A stretch of DNA of 40,779 nt from Odoribacteraceae bacterium (GTDB lineage Bacteria; Bacteroidota; Bacteroidia; Bacteroidales; Marinifilaceae), in the NCBI GenBank assembly GCA_031276355.1, contig JAISNC010000074.1, positions 1 through 40,779 of the forward strand, read 5' to 3'. How positions within the stretch are numbered: position 1 is the stretch's first letter; each line of letters begins with the position of its first letter. The position numbers and the translations under genes were made by a program. Below the pieces are notes generated by a model. The model was not told the origin of the DNA and did not search any database. It worked only from the letters and a program-made list of their open reading frames with translations. Of the stretch, positions 1 through 6,668 are shown in pieces.

Positions 1-1023
1 ACGTCGACCGAGTGGGTGGCCGAGGTGATCTGGCAGGACCGGGGCACCCGCCTGATCGACTTCTGTTCCTCCACCGGCACGGGCACGGACGACAATTTCG
101 CGGGCACGGGAAGCGAGCGCTTCTATTTCAAGCCCGCCGGGCCAGGAGTCGAGGGCAACGTGCTGGTCGGGGTCCGGAAATCGGATGAGACGACGTATCT
201 CTGGAGCTGGCACCTGTGGATCACGGGTTACGCCCCGGACGAGGCCCCCTCCTCGTGGCAGGCGGACAAGTTTGCGTATACCGTTCCCGGCGGGCAGGTG
301 CATCACTATACCGGCGGGCCGTGGGCCGACGCGTACAACAATAAATTTATCATGGACCGTAACCTGGGTGCCGCCAGCGGTACCCGTGCGGACGGTGTGC
401 AAAATACCCGCGGCCTGTTCTACCAGTTCGGGCGCAAGGACCCGTTCCCCGCTACAAACAGTGGTTTTAGCGCCGTCACCTTATACAATATTGCTGGCGC
501 GGCCGGTCCGGCTATCCCGATAACGACACAGCAGACATCGTTCGAGGGGGCGGTGAAAGATCCTGCCAGGTTCTACGCTCCTGGCGACGGCGACTGGCTC
601 TTGAATAATCCCTACTATACCGCGTTGTGGAATAACCCCGCGTGGAACACGATCTCGTCGACCGGCAAGAGTTTTTTTGACCCGTGTCCCCCGGGATGGA
701 AGTTGCCTGTAAATGGCACGTGGGACGTGTTCGCCCTCAACAACGTCAATAACCCGTCCGACTATGCCAGCAATCCCAATCGCGCCGGCTGGGAGTTCTA
801 CATGGACAACGTCCTGAAGAACGCCCATGCTTACTATCCGGCATCGGGATATCGCCTCGTCGACTCGGGTGTCATGTCCTACGAGCGGGCCCGCGCTTTC
901 TTCTGGTCGTCCTTGCCGTCCGACATCTATAACGCTCGTGCCTTGGGCTTCCATGCGACCATCGTGCTCCAGAGTAGCTACTCTCGCAGTTACAGCTTCT
1001 CCGTGCGCTGTATCCAAGAATAA
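1..1023 (+). CDS. FISUMP-domain surface protein, C-terminal part (5' end outside window)
   Basis: The reading frame is open from base 1 (first codons read T-S-T-E-W), so the start lies to the left; a GTG at 16 is probably internal. The visible part carries hallmarks of the Fibrobacter-succinogenes-major-paralogous (FISUMP) domain found in Bacteroidetes cell-surface and fimbrillin-associated proteins: the RGLFYQFGRKDPFP stretch, the DPCPPGWKLP stretch, a PASGYR motif, an FWSS motif and the terminal SFSVRCIQE. The family is thought to be extracellular and is often adhesin- or fimbria-linked; no enzymatic role is known. The N-terminus, where a lipoprotein signal would be expected, is not visible. 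A broken paralogue of the same C-terminal domain occurs at 33298-33567. The family call is firm; the function is unknown. Confidence 0.8.
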   Translation, partial: TSTEWVAEVIWQDRGTRLIDFCSSTGTGTDDNFAGTGSERFYFKPAGPGVEGNVLVGVRKSDETTYLWSWHLWITGYAPDEAPSSWQADKFAYTVPGGQVHHYTGGPWADAYNNKFIMDRNLGAASGTRADGVQNTRGLFYQFGRKDPFPATNSGFSAVTLYNIAGAAGPAIPITTQQTSFEGAVKDPARFYAPGDGDWLLNNPYYTALWNNPAWNTISSTGKSFFDPCPPGWKLPVNGTWDVFALNNVNNPSDYASNPNRAGWEFYMDNVLKNAHAYYPASGYRLVDSGVMSYERARAFFWSSLPSDIYNARALGFHATIVLQSSYSRSYSFSVRCIQE

Positions 1024-1036
1024 AAGGGGGCGAAGC

Positions 1037-1084
1037 GACAGTACCCCGTTGGTGGCAACCTCCAGCTTGCCCACCGGGGCTGTC
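1037..1084 (+). terminator. Long hairpin after the FISUMP gene
   Basis: The arms gacag-ta-cccc (1037-1047) and gggg-ctgtc (1076-1084) pair, with a further inner helix formed by ggtggcaa and ttgcccacc around 1051-1075. It starts 13 bases after the stop codon. There is no strong T-run directly after it, so it may be a terminator helped by other factors or an mRNA-stabilising structure. Confidence 0.45.
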
Positions 1085-1100
1085 TCGAAAGCCTGTTTTC

Positions 1101-1185
1101 GTCATTGGTAACCGCAAAGAACGAGCAAGAAGCAATCCAGAGATCCGTGAATCACTGGATTGCTTCGAGTTACGCTCGTGATGAC
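1101..1185. repeat. Palindromic interspersed repeat (aagcaatccag / ctggattgctt type)
   Basis: The arm at 1130-1140 (aagcaatccag) is the exact reverse complement of 1155-1165 (ctggattgctt). The outer parts begin with gtcat (1101) and end with atgac (1181-1185). The right arm matches the shape of a repeat seen between genes in many bacteria, in which a GTCATNNCGAGCG block is followed by AAGCAATCCAG. It is noncoding and could fold as a long imperfect hairpin between the convergent FISUMP and ParB-fold genes. Confidence 0.6.
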
Positions 1186-1216
1186 GTGTATTCGAGGCTT
1201 TTGAGGCACTCCCTTT

Positions 1217-1768
1217 TTAGGTTCTCGCTTCCGAGGCCTCTTGCCACGCTTGTGAGAACTCGTTGTCCTTGAATAGAGCCGCTAAGCCCGTGATCTGTTT
1301 TAACCGGAGCAGTTCGTCGGCATCCATTCCGATATTTTTCATGATCCACGCGTCCGACATGCCTGACTGGACAAGTTCAGAGACGATGTTACTCATTAAT
1401 TCGATATCGTGTGACCCGCGGGCGCGGTTGTGGCGGATGGTGGAAGCAATCCGGTTGGAGATATCTTTCTCGATGACCACCACCGGCATGAGGCCGTTTT
1501 CCCGCTCGTATATCTTTTTGGATGTTTTCATCACGGTATAGCGGTGATACCCGTCCACGATCTCGTAGAGGTCTTGGTCCGGGAGGTAGTAGCAGACGAT
1601 CGGCATCGTGAAGCCATCCTCCCAGATGGATTTCTCCAGCAGCTTCATCTCTGGGGGGGCTACCGCGTTTGGATTATAACTATTCGCCCGCAACTTCTCG
1701 ATGGGGACAGCCCGTACATTGTACACGGGGCTTTGATAACCGGTTTTAGTTTCTGATCGCGTGTTCAT
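1217..1768 (-). CDS. ibrB: IbrB-type ParB/Srx-fold protein
   Basis: This is a 183-residue protein starting at the ATG at 1768; a longer frame to 1849 exists but would overlap the gene before it deeply. It has a ParB N-terminal-domain layout: V21-P-I-E-K-L, an NPN at 32-34, then the core motif D72-G-Y-H-R76, followed by an IRHNRARGSH stretch. In E. coli, IbrB works with IbrA as co-activator of prophage gene expression; ParB-fold proteins may bind or process nucleotides. The start codon overlaps the stop of the upstream PP-loop gene as ATGA, so translation is probably coupled. The pairing with a DUF3440 protein supports the IbrB assignment more than sequence identity, which I could not measure. 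It is the last gene of the minus-strand cassette. Confidence 0.7.
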   Translation of the reverse strand: MNTRSETKTGYQSPVYNVRAVPIEKLRANSYNPNAVAPPEMKLLEKSIWEDGFTMPIVCYYLPDQDLYEIVDGYHRYTVMKTSKKIYERENGLMPVVVIEKDISNRIASTIRHNRARGSHDIELMSNIVSELVQSGMSDAWIMKNIGMDADELLRLKQITGLAALFKDNEFSQAWQEASEART

Positions 1769-3045
1769 AACATCTCCATGTATTTTTCCATCACTCTTTT
1801 TCTTCGCTCGCGTTCGTTTTTCGTGAGCGCGAATCCCATGTACCTGCACATGTGATCATTTTTCATGATACAGATACACATTCGCTTGTACGTTGGGATA
1901 TACTGGAAATCATCGACCTCGATATCGTCGATGTACTCCATCCTGACCGGTTTTTTATCCGTCTTGTAATTCGTCATCTCGCCCACGTTGACTTCTACAC
2001 CGGCATCCTTCAAGGCCTGGATCGTGGTATCGGAGAGGACGCCTCCCTTGTCCCGCCAGAATTTGACGGAGGTTCTGAGTTTCGCGAGATAACTTTCTCG
2101 CGTGGTCGCTGGAAGGGTCGAGAGTAAAAAATAGAGGTAACTTTTCCAGGTGTGCCCCTTGGGTAACTTGAGGTTTCGCCATCCCATGGCGGTTGTCCCT
2201 CCATATATGCCGGTGAAATTCACGCCATTCACGCGGCCCACCATTCTCCCCCAGTTGTTGGGATCGATCACGCGGTATAGTTTCAGGCTTTCCGTGGCCC
2301 AATCGTTGAACGGGCTGGCCACGCGCATTCTCTCCACGGGGAGGCCGGCTTGATAGAAACGATCGTATAACTGGTTGTAGCTCCAGTAGAATTTCCCGTT
2401 GGCTACCCATATATCCTCTCCCGTCCAGTCGAACACGGGGTACGCGTTGTACACTCCCTCGCCCAGCTCCCTGGTCCAGGGGAGTCCTCTAAACAGGCGG
2501 TAGTTGCGATTGCTGTGTATGGCCCGCCACCGGTTCAAGCTCTCTTGCGTTCGTATCCCGACTAAAGCACACGTGCGTTTTGCCTTCATCTTCTGGTGAT
2601 GCCAAAAACAAAATTTCTCTTGAAATTCACTATCCGTCATGCCCGGTACAAAGAAATCGAACGAGTGATTATCCTCGTGAATCGCGTCTGCCGGGAGGTC
2701 GCGCACCCAAATATCTCGTTGTGCCTTCTCCCAGGGGATCCAGTAGGATTGAAACATCGAGGTGGCACACCGTGCCCGTATCGGGAGACATATCCGGTAA
2801 GGGATGATGATGTCGAGGTTCTCGGAAAGCGTCCTGTCGACGTATTCGGTGGTCAGTCTATACTGGGCCTCATAGTCGATATGAAACACGCCGATTTTCC
2901 GTTTCAGGTGGTTTTTTCGGATATAGTCTATGCAGAGATTTAGTAACACTCCACTATCCTTGCCACCTGAAAATGAAACGAAAATGTTGTCAAATTCACG
3001 GAAAATACAAGCTAATCGCTCTTGGACCGCTTCATACACATTCAT
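1765..3045 (-). CDS. ibrA: IbrA-type PAPS-reductase-family PP-loop protein (DUF3440)
   Basis: A 426-residue protein with the adenine-nucleotide PP-loop S26-G-G-K-D-S31 typical of PAPS reductases and related ATP pyrophosphatases. Downstream motifs GIRTQES, YPVFDWTGEDIW and MRVASPF are typical of the phosphoadenosine phosphosulfate reductase/DUF3440 group to which E. coli IbrA belongs. Related PP-loop domains activate carbonyls or thiolate nucleic acids, for example DndC in DNA phosphorothioation. The true reaction of IbrA-type proteins is, to my knowledge, not settled. A C-terminal stretch with several Cys residues (CICIMKNDHMC) could bind metal. Its start overlaps the stop of the GNAT-like gene as ATGA and its stop overlaps the ParB-fold start the same way. 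It is cytoplasmic. The PP-loop family is certain; the IbrA-like role is inference from pairing. Confidence 0.8.
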   Translation of the reverse strand: MNVYEAVQERLACIFREFDNIFVSFSGGKDSGVLLNLCIDYIRKNHLKRKIGVFHIDYEAQYRLTTEYVDRTLSENLDIIIPYRICLPIRARCATSMFQSYWIPWEKAQRDIWVRDLPADAIHEDNHSFDFFVPGMTDSEFQEKFCFWHHQKMKAKRTCALVGIRTQESLNRWRAIHSNRNYRLFRGLPWTRELGEGVYNAYPVFDWTGEDIWVANGKFYWSYNQLYDRFYQAGLPVERMRVASPFNDWATESLKLYRVIDPNNWGRMVGRVNGVNFTGIYGGTTAMGWRNLKLPKGHTWKSYLYFLLSTLPATTRESYLAKLRTSVKFWRDKGGVLSDTTIQALKDAGVEVNVGEMTNYKTDKKPVRMEYIDDIEVDDFQYIPTYKRMCICIMKNDHMCRYMGFALTKNERERRKRVMEKYMEML

Positions 3046-3440
3046 ATTTCCTTGATAAATCTCGTGTATTTAACAAAAGCCTTCTCCACGTTATACTTCC
3101 TGTTTGTCATCACTTCGTAATCCGCCTTTTGGGTGATCACGACGATGGTGTCGTACCCGGCCTCCTTCACTTGCCGTTCCGCTTGCTCCAGGAGATGAGA
3201 GAAGAGGGCCTTTTCTCGGCCACGAATATAGTAGTTATTCACTTCCCCGAAAAGTTTTTTCTGCTGGACAGGGAGAAATCCCACGCACTTCTTCTTGTCG
3301 ATCGCGACGATCCACACGTGTTTCTCGGTTGTTTTAAAGGCCACGTTGTCGTTCTGGCGAAGCACTTTCGGGTTCATCACTAAGGGGGCAACCAACTCGT
3401 ACAACCGTTTTTCTGTTCCTTGTAAAATTTCTACTTTCAT
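3042..3440 (-). CDS. Small GNAT-like protein
   Basis: A 132-residue protein. I chose the ATG at 3440 over a TTG at 3464, because the TTG start would overlap the helicase gene while the ATG lies 10 bases after its stop. The pattern of strands and helices (HVWIVAID, KCVGFLPVQ, then NNYYIRGREKALFSHLLEQAERQVKEAG as loop and long helix, then TIVVITQ) fits the GNAT N-acetyltransferase fold, with the RGREKA loop in the place of the acetyl-CoA pyrophosphate loop. That loop is not the perfect Q/RxxGxG/A consensus, so the assignment is tentative. Phage-borne GNAT-like proteins are common. Its stop overlaps the next start as ATGA, so it is part of the cassette. Confidence 0.5.
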   Translation of the reverse strand: MKVEILQGTEKRLYELVAPLVMNPKVLRQNDNVAFKTTEKHVWIVAIDKKKCVGFLPVQQKKLFGEVNNYYIRGREKALFSHLLEQAERQVKEAGYDTIVVITQKADYEVMTNRKYNVEKAFVKYTRFIKEI

Positions 3441-3450
3441 AACATGTTTT

Positions 3451-5100
3451 TTATAAGTTTTCAATATCTCTTTTTAGTTTGGTTTTATCCAACATCAAGG
3501 CCTTGATCTCGTCCACGAGATTTCCCTTGCGGTGCAAGTTTTGCATGATCTTTTCATCGATCTTCGCCGTGGTACAAAAGTCATGCACGTGCATTTCTGA
3601 CCGTTGTCCCATGCGGTCGATCCGCCCGATGGATTGTTTCCGGTGAAAATAACTGAACGAGTTCGAGAAAAATATCAGGTGCCGGCATACTTCCTGTAGC
3701 CCGTTCAGTCCCGTCCCGCCCGACTGCATCGTGGCCACGAAGTACTGTTTTTCGCCCCTCACGAAGGCTCTCAACTCCGCGTCCCTCTTCTTCGGGTTTT
3801 GGCCGGAAAAGAGAGCACAATTCTCTTTGCCGTAGAATTTTGTCAACATTTCGATCTCGAATATGAATTTACAGAAGATCACCACCTTCTCGGTCGCCGG
3901 GATCTTGGAGAGCAACTTTAATTTCTCGGTACCGACAAATTCGGTATAGCCGTCCGCGGCCCGGTAATACCCGCTGCATATTTGCTGCATGCGCACGAAA
4001 GATTGAAAAATGTCCGTTACCTTGAAGAAATTTCCCTGGATCATCTTCAGTAACCACTGCTTTTCTAATTCGTACAATCGCTGTTGTCCCTCGTTTAACT
4101 CGCAGTGATACAAGTGAAAATGTTTTGCCGGTAGATCTAAACACTCCTCTTTCGTGATCTGGTAGGTATAAGGCTCCACGAGGCACATGAGGTAGTCAAG
4201 ATTCTTGTAACCGATGATCTCGTTCCCGAGTCGCCCGCCCATGATCAAGTAGGACTCCTCGAACTTCTTCCAGTCCTGCGTGCCGATGATCATCGGGGAG
4301 AGCACAAGATACTGCATGTATAAATCATGCACGTGTTCCGTCACCGGGGTTCCTGTCATCACGAGTTTGTAACTCGTTTTCTCGCAGATCAGGTTGATCC
4401 GTTTCGAGCGTTTGGCGGTGGGCGTCTTGATGGCATGACTTTCGTCCACGATGATCATCGTCTTCGAGTCAGTGAAGTACAACGTCTCCATAAATATATT
4501 ATCGCTGCTGCCGATGCTCTCGTGCCCTACTAATTTCCACAGGATGTACGGGTTCGCGCACCACATGTCGATCTGTCGCTGGAAATTTATTTTCGTGGCC
4601 ACGGGAAGGAAGACGATCACTTTCTTGATCTGCTTCGCCTCGTACCTGCTGACGGCAAGATCAATGGCGATCTTGCTTTTCCCCGTGCTGATATCGGCGT
4701 AAAGGGCGGAGACCTTCATGGAGCAACAGAAACGTAACGCGTCGACCTGGTGCTTCATGCTTTTGTCATCGTATACCGGGACAATATCATCCTGCAACCG
4801 TTTATGTAACGGGATTTTTTCTCGTCCTAATTCGCAGTCATGGATGATCTCGCGGAACTGCTTTTCGATCTCGAGCTTGTATTGCTGGGCGGCCTGCGTG
4901 TCATAATAATCCGTGGGCTTGAGCCTGTGTACACGTACCGAGACCCGCAAGCGATCATTGATCACTTCAAACCACGCGAGCGTGTGAATGTTCTTGTCAT
5001 TCGCGCCAAAATGGATATACAGTCTTGTTACGCCTTCCGAGCGATATAGTCTCGAATACTTGATTCGGGCATGCAATGCTTCCAAGATCATGATGCTCAT
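3451..5100 (-). CDS. SNF2/SF2-type DNA helicase/translocase
   Basis: A 549-residue protein with all key SF2/SNF2 motifs. Motif I is a Walker A variant around 136-143 (DISTGKSK), motif II is D219-E-S-H222, motif III is MTGTP at 248-252. Motif V is QSGGTGLNG, and motif VI is QSIGRIDRMGQ at 489-499, where both arginine fingers are retained. The acidic-GLGKT form of motif I usual in SNF2 is replaced by ISTGKSK, a form often seen in phage-encoded SNF2-like helicases. The first ~110 residues have no recognised domain and may select the substrate. Expected role: ATP-driven translocation on duplex DNA. It heads the coupled run helicase, GNAT-like, IbrA, IbrB, with the small ORF ending 1 base before its start. 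No good ribosome site precedes the start, which suggests coupling to that ORF. Confidence 0.85.
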   Translation of the reverse strand: MSIMILEALHARIKYSRLYRSEGVTRLYIHFGANDKNIHTLAWFEVINDRLRVSVRVHRLKPTDYYDTQAAQQYKLEIEKQFREIIHDCELGREKIPLHKRLQDDIVPVYDDKSMKHQVDALRFCCSMKVSALYADISTGKSKIAIDLAVSRYEAKQIKKVIVFLPVATKINFQRQIDMWCANPYILWKLVGHESIGSSDNIFMETLYFTDSKTMIIVDESHAIKTPTAKRSKRINLICEKTSYKLVMTGTPVTEHVHDLYMQYLVLSPMIIGTQDWKKFEESYLIMGGRLGNEIIGYKNLDYLMCLVEPYTYQITKEECLDLPAKHFHLYHCELNEGQQRLYELEKQWLLKMIQGNFFKVTDIFQSFVRMQQICSGYYRAADGYTEFVGTEKLKLLSKIPATEKVVIFCKFIFEIEMLTKFYGKENCALFSGQNPKKRDAELRAFVRGEKQYFVATMQSGGTGLNGLQEVCRHLIFFSNSFSYFHRKQSIGRIDRMGQRSEMHVHDFCTTAKIDEKIMQNLHRKGNLVDEIKALMLDKTKLKRDIENL

Positions 5101-5101
5101 C

Positions 5102-5284
5102 TTAACATGGTTTGGCTTTTATACGTGTCGCGCAAGACGATGTTCTTGTTTTTATACCCATTGAGTAACAGTCGTTTTTGTGATAGACGATGTCACGCGT
5201 GATCAACGAATTTTTATGCGTACCTCTCCTGCTGCAGGCGGCGAAACAACCTAAATAAATAGTATACCCTTTGATGTCTGTCAT
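5102..5284 (-). CDS. Small Cys-rich hypothetical protein, first ORF of the cassette
   Basis: A 60-residue frame from ATG 5284 whose TAA stop lies 1 base before the helicase start. It holds five cysteines (CFAAC near the N-terminus, then three further single Cys), many basic residues and no predicted membrane segment, so a small zinc- or nucleic-acid-binding protein is possible. An A-rich, purine-rich stretch precedes the ATG, as is usual for Bacteroidetes ribosome sites. I do not recognise the family. The position directly before a helicase without its own ribosome site is the main argument that it is translated. Confidence 0.4.
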   Translation of the reverse strand: MTDIKGYTIYLGCFAACSRRGTHKNSLITRDIVYHKNDCYSMGIKTRTSSCATRIKAKPC

Positions 5285-5571
5285 GTTCTTTTTCTCGTTC
5301 TTGTTTTTTATGCAATAATGTCAAATACCTTCCGATTTACCAAATAAAAAGCCAGTTATTTTTCAAGAAGGCGCGATTTTTCCTTTTCTCCCCGCTCTAA
5401 AATGAAGGAAATGAACGGGGCGAGTGTATTTAAATGTTCGCTTGTTATCCCTGCCGAAGTGTGATGAGCGGTTCGATAGTGGGGGAGGGGAAGCCTGCCG
5501 GGCACCCAAAATGGCCGGGATTTTGCGTGGTCCGAATATTTTTTCGTACTTTTAGCACGTAAAACGGGATT
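5285..5571. promoter_or_regulatory. Divergent intergenic region between the cassette and the flippase-type gene
   Basis: 287 bases between two divergent genes, so it must hold promoters for both. On the plus side tacttttag (5549-5557) lies about 15 bases before the ATG at 5572 and resembles the Bacteroidetes -7 element TAnnTTTG, with one mismatch. On the minus side the stretch before 5284 is A/T-rich but shows no perfect match. No RNA gene or repeat was seen. Confidence 0.35.
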
Positions 5572-6642
5572 ATGAAGAACGACATTATAGTTGAACAAAA
5601 TAACTTGACAAAACAAATTCGCGTGCGTAAAGTCATCTACCCCATTCTCATAGGGTTGGTCGTGGTTTCCTACATGCTGTACCGGGATTTTGACCCGAAC
5701 ACGTTTGACTTGATCTCGTTCACGCGCTACACGCTGTTTTGGTTGGTCATTGCCTTTTCGTGTATGATCGTGCGGGATATCGGCTATATAGTGCGTATCC
5801 GGACGCTCTCCGGGAACCGTTTGAGCTGGAAGCAAGCGTTCCGGGTGATCATGCTTTGGGAATTTACTTCAGCCATCACCCCCTCTGCTGTCGGTGGTAC
5901 CACGCTGGCTATCCTCTTCGTCCACAAAGAGGGGATCGGGGTCGGGAAAAGTTCGGCCATGGTCATGGCCGCTTCCTTCTTGGATGAGTTGTACTTTGTC
6001 CTTATGTTTCCCATTATTTTGCTGACGGTCAATAGGCACGTGTTGTATGCTATACCCGACGTGGAAGATAGCGTGACCCAAAGTTTATTCCTGTTCGCTA
6101 TCATCGGGTACGGTCTGAAACTCTCTTTCTTGGCCTTGCTGAGCTATGGGTTATTCAGGAACCCGCGCGGCTTAAAATACTTGCTCGTGCAACTCTTCCG
6201 CTGGCGTATCCTCCGCAAGTGGCGGCGTGACGTGAATGAAGTGGGCTATGATATTATCCGCAACTCGATCGAGTTAAAGCATAAACCGTTCAGCTTCTGG
6301 CTAAAAACCTTCGCCGCGACGTTTTGCTCGTGGACAGCCCGCTACTGGGTGGTAAACTCTCTGTTGGTCGCCTTCTGGTTCGAACGCTATGATTGGGCCC
6401 AGCATTTCCTTATCTTCGCGCGCCAGTTAGTCATGTGGATCATCATGTTGATCGCGCCGACCCCCGGTGGAAGCGGTTTTGCTGAGTTCTTGTTTGCCGA
6501 GTATTTCGCCGAGTTCTTGCCCGTGGCGGGAGTGGCCGTCGCGATGGCTCTCTTGTGGCGGCTGATCAGTTACTATCCTTATCTGATCATAGGGGTATGG
6601 ATCGTGCCTCGCTGGTTAGCCAGGAGTTTTGGGAAAAGATAA
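5572..6642 (+). CDS. Lysylphosphatidylglycerol synthase TM-region/UPF0104 family integral membrane protein
   Basis: A 356-residue protein with about eight hydrophobic segments. It matches the membrane domain shared by MprF flippases and the YbhN/AglD group (PF03706). Diagnostic stretches are RDIGYIVRIRTLSG with AFRVIMLWEFTSAITPSAVGG in the first half, and APTPGGSGFAEFLFAEY near residue 300. The synthase (aminoacyl-transferase) domain of MprF is absent, so this is the membrane unit alone, probably a lipid flippase or transporter of the inner membrane. It lies 26 bases before mutL on the same strand and may be co-transcribed. Start: the only ATG that keeps the N-terminal charged segment. Substrate unknown. 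Confidence 0.8.
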   Translation: MKNDIIVEQNNLTKQIRVRKVIYPILIGLVVVSYMLYRDFDPNTFDLISFTRYTLFWLVIAFSCMIVRDIGYIVRIRTLSGNRLSWKQAFRVIMLWEFTSAITPSAVGGTTLAILFVHKEGIGVGKSSAMVMAASFLDELYFVLMFPIILLTVNRHVLYAIPDVEDSVTQSLFLFAIIGYGLKLSFLALLSYGLFRNPRGLKYLLVQLFRWRILRKWRRDVNEVGYDIIRNSIELKHKPFSFWLKTFAATFCSWTARYWVVNSLLVAFWFERYDWAQHFLIFARQLVMWIIMLIAPTPGGSGFAEFLFAEYFAEFLPVAGVAVAMALLWRLISYYPYLIIGVWIVPRWLARSFGKR

Positions 6643-6668
6643 TATAAACTTTTAATCGTTGATACACT

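Noticed and set aside
1769-1849. Longer N-terminus for the ParB-fold protein
   Set aside because: It would overlap the PP-loop gene by more than 80 bases and adds only basic low-complexity residues; the ATG at 1768 forms an ATGA overlap.
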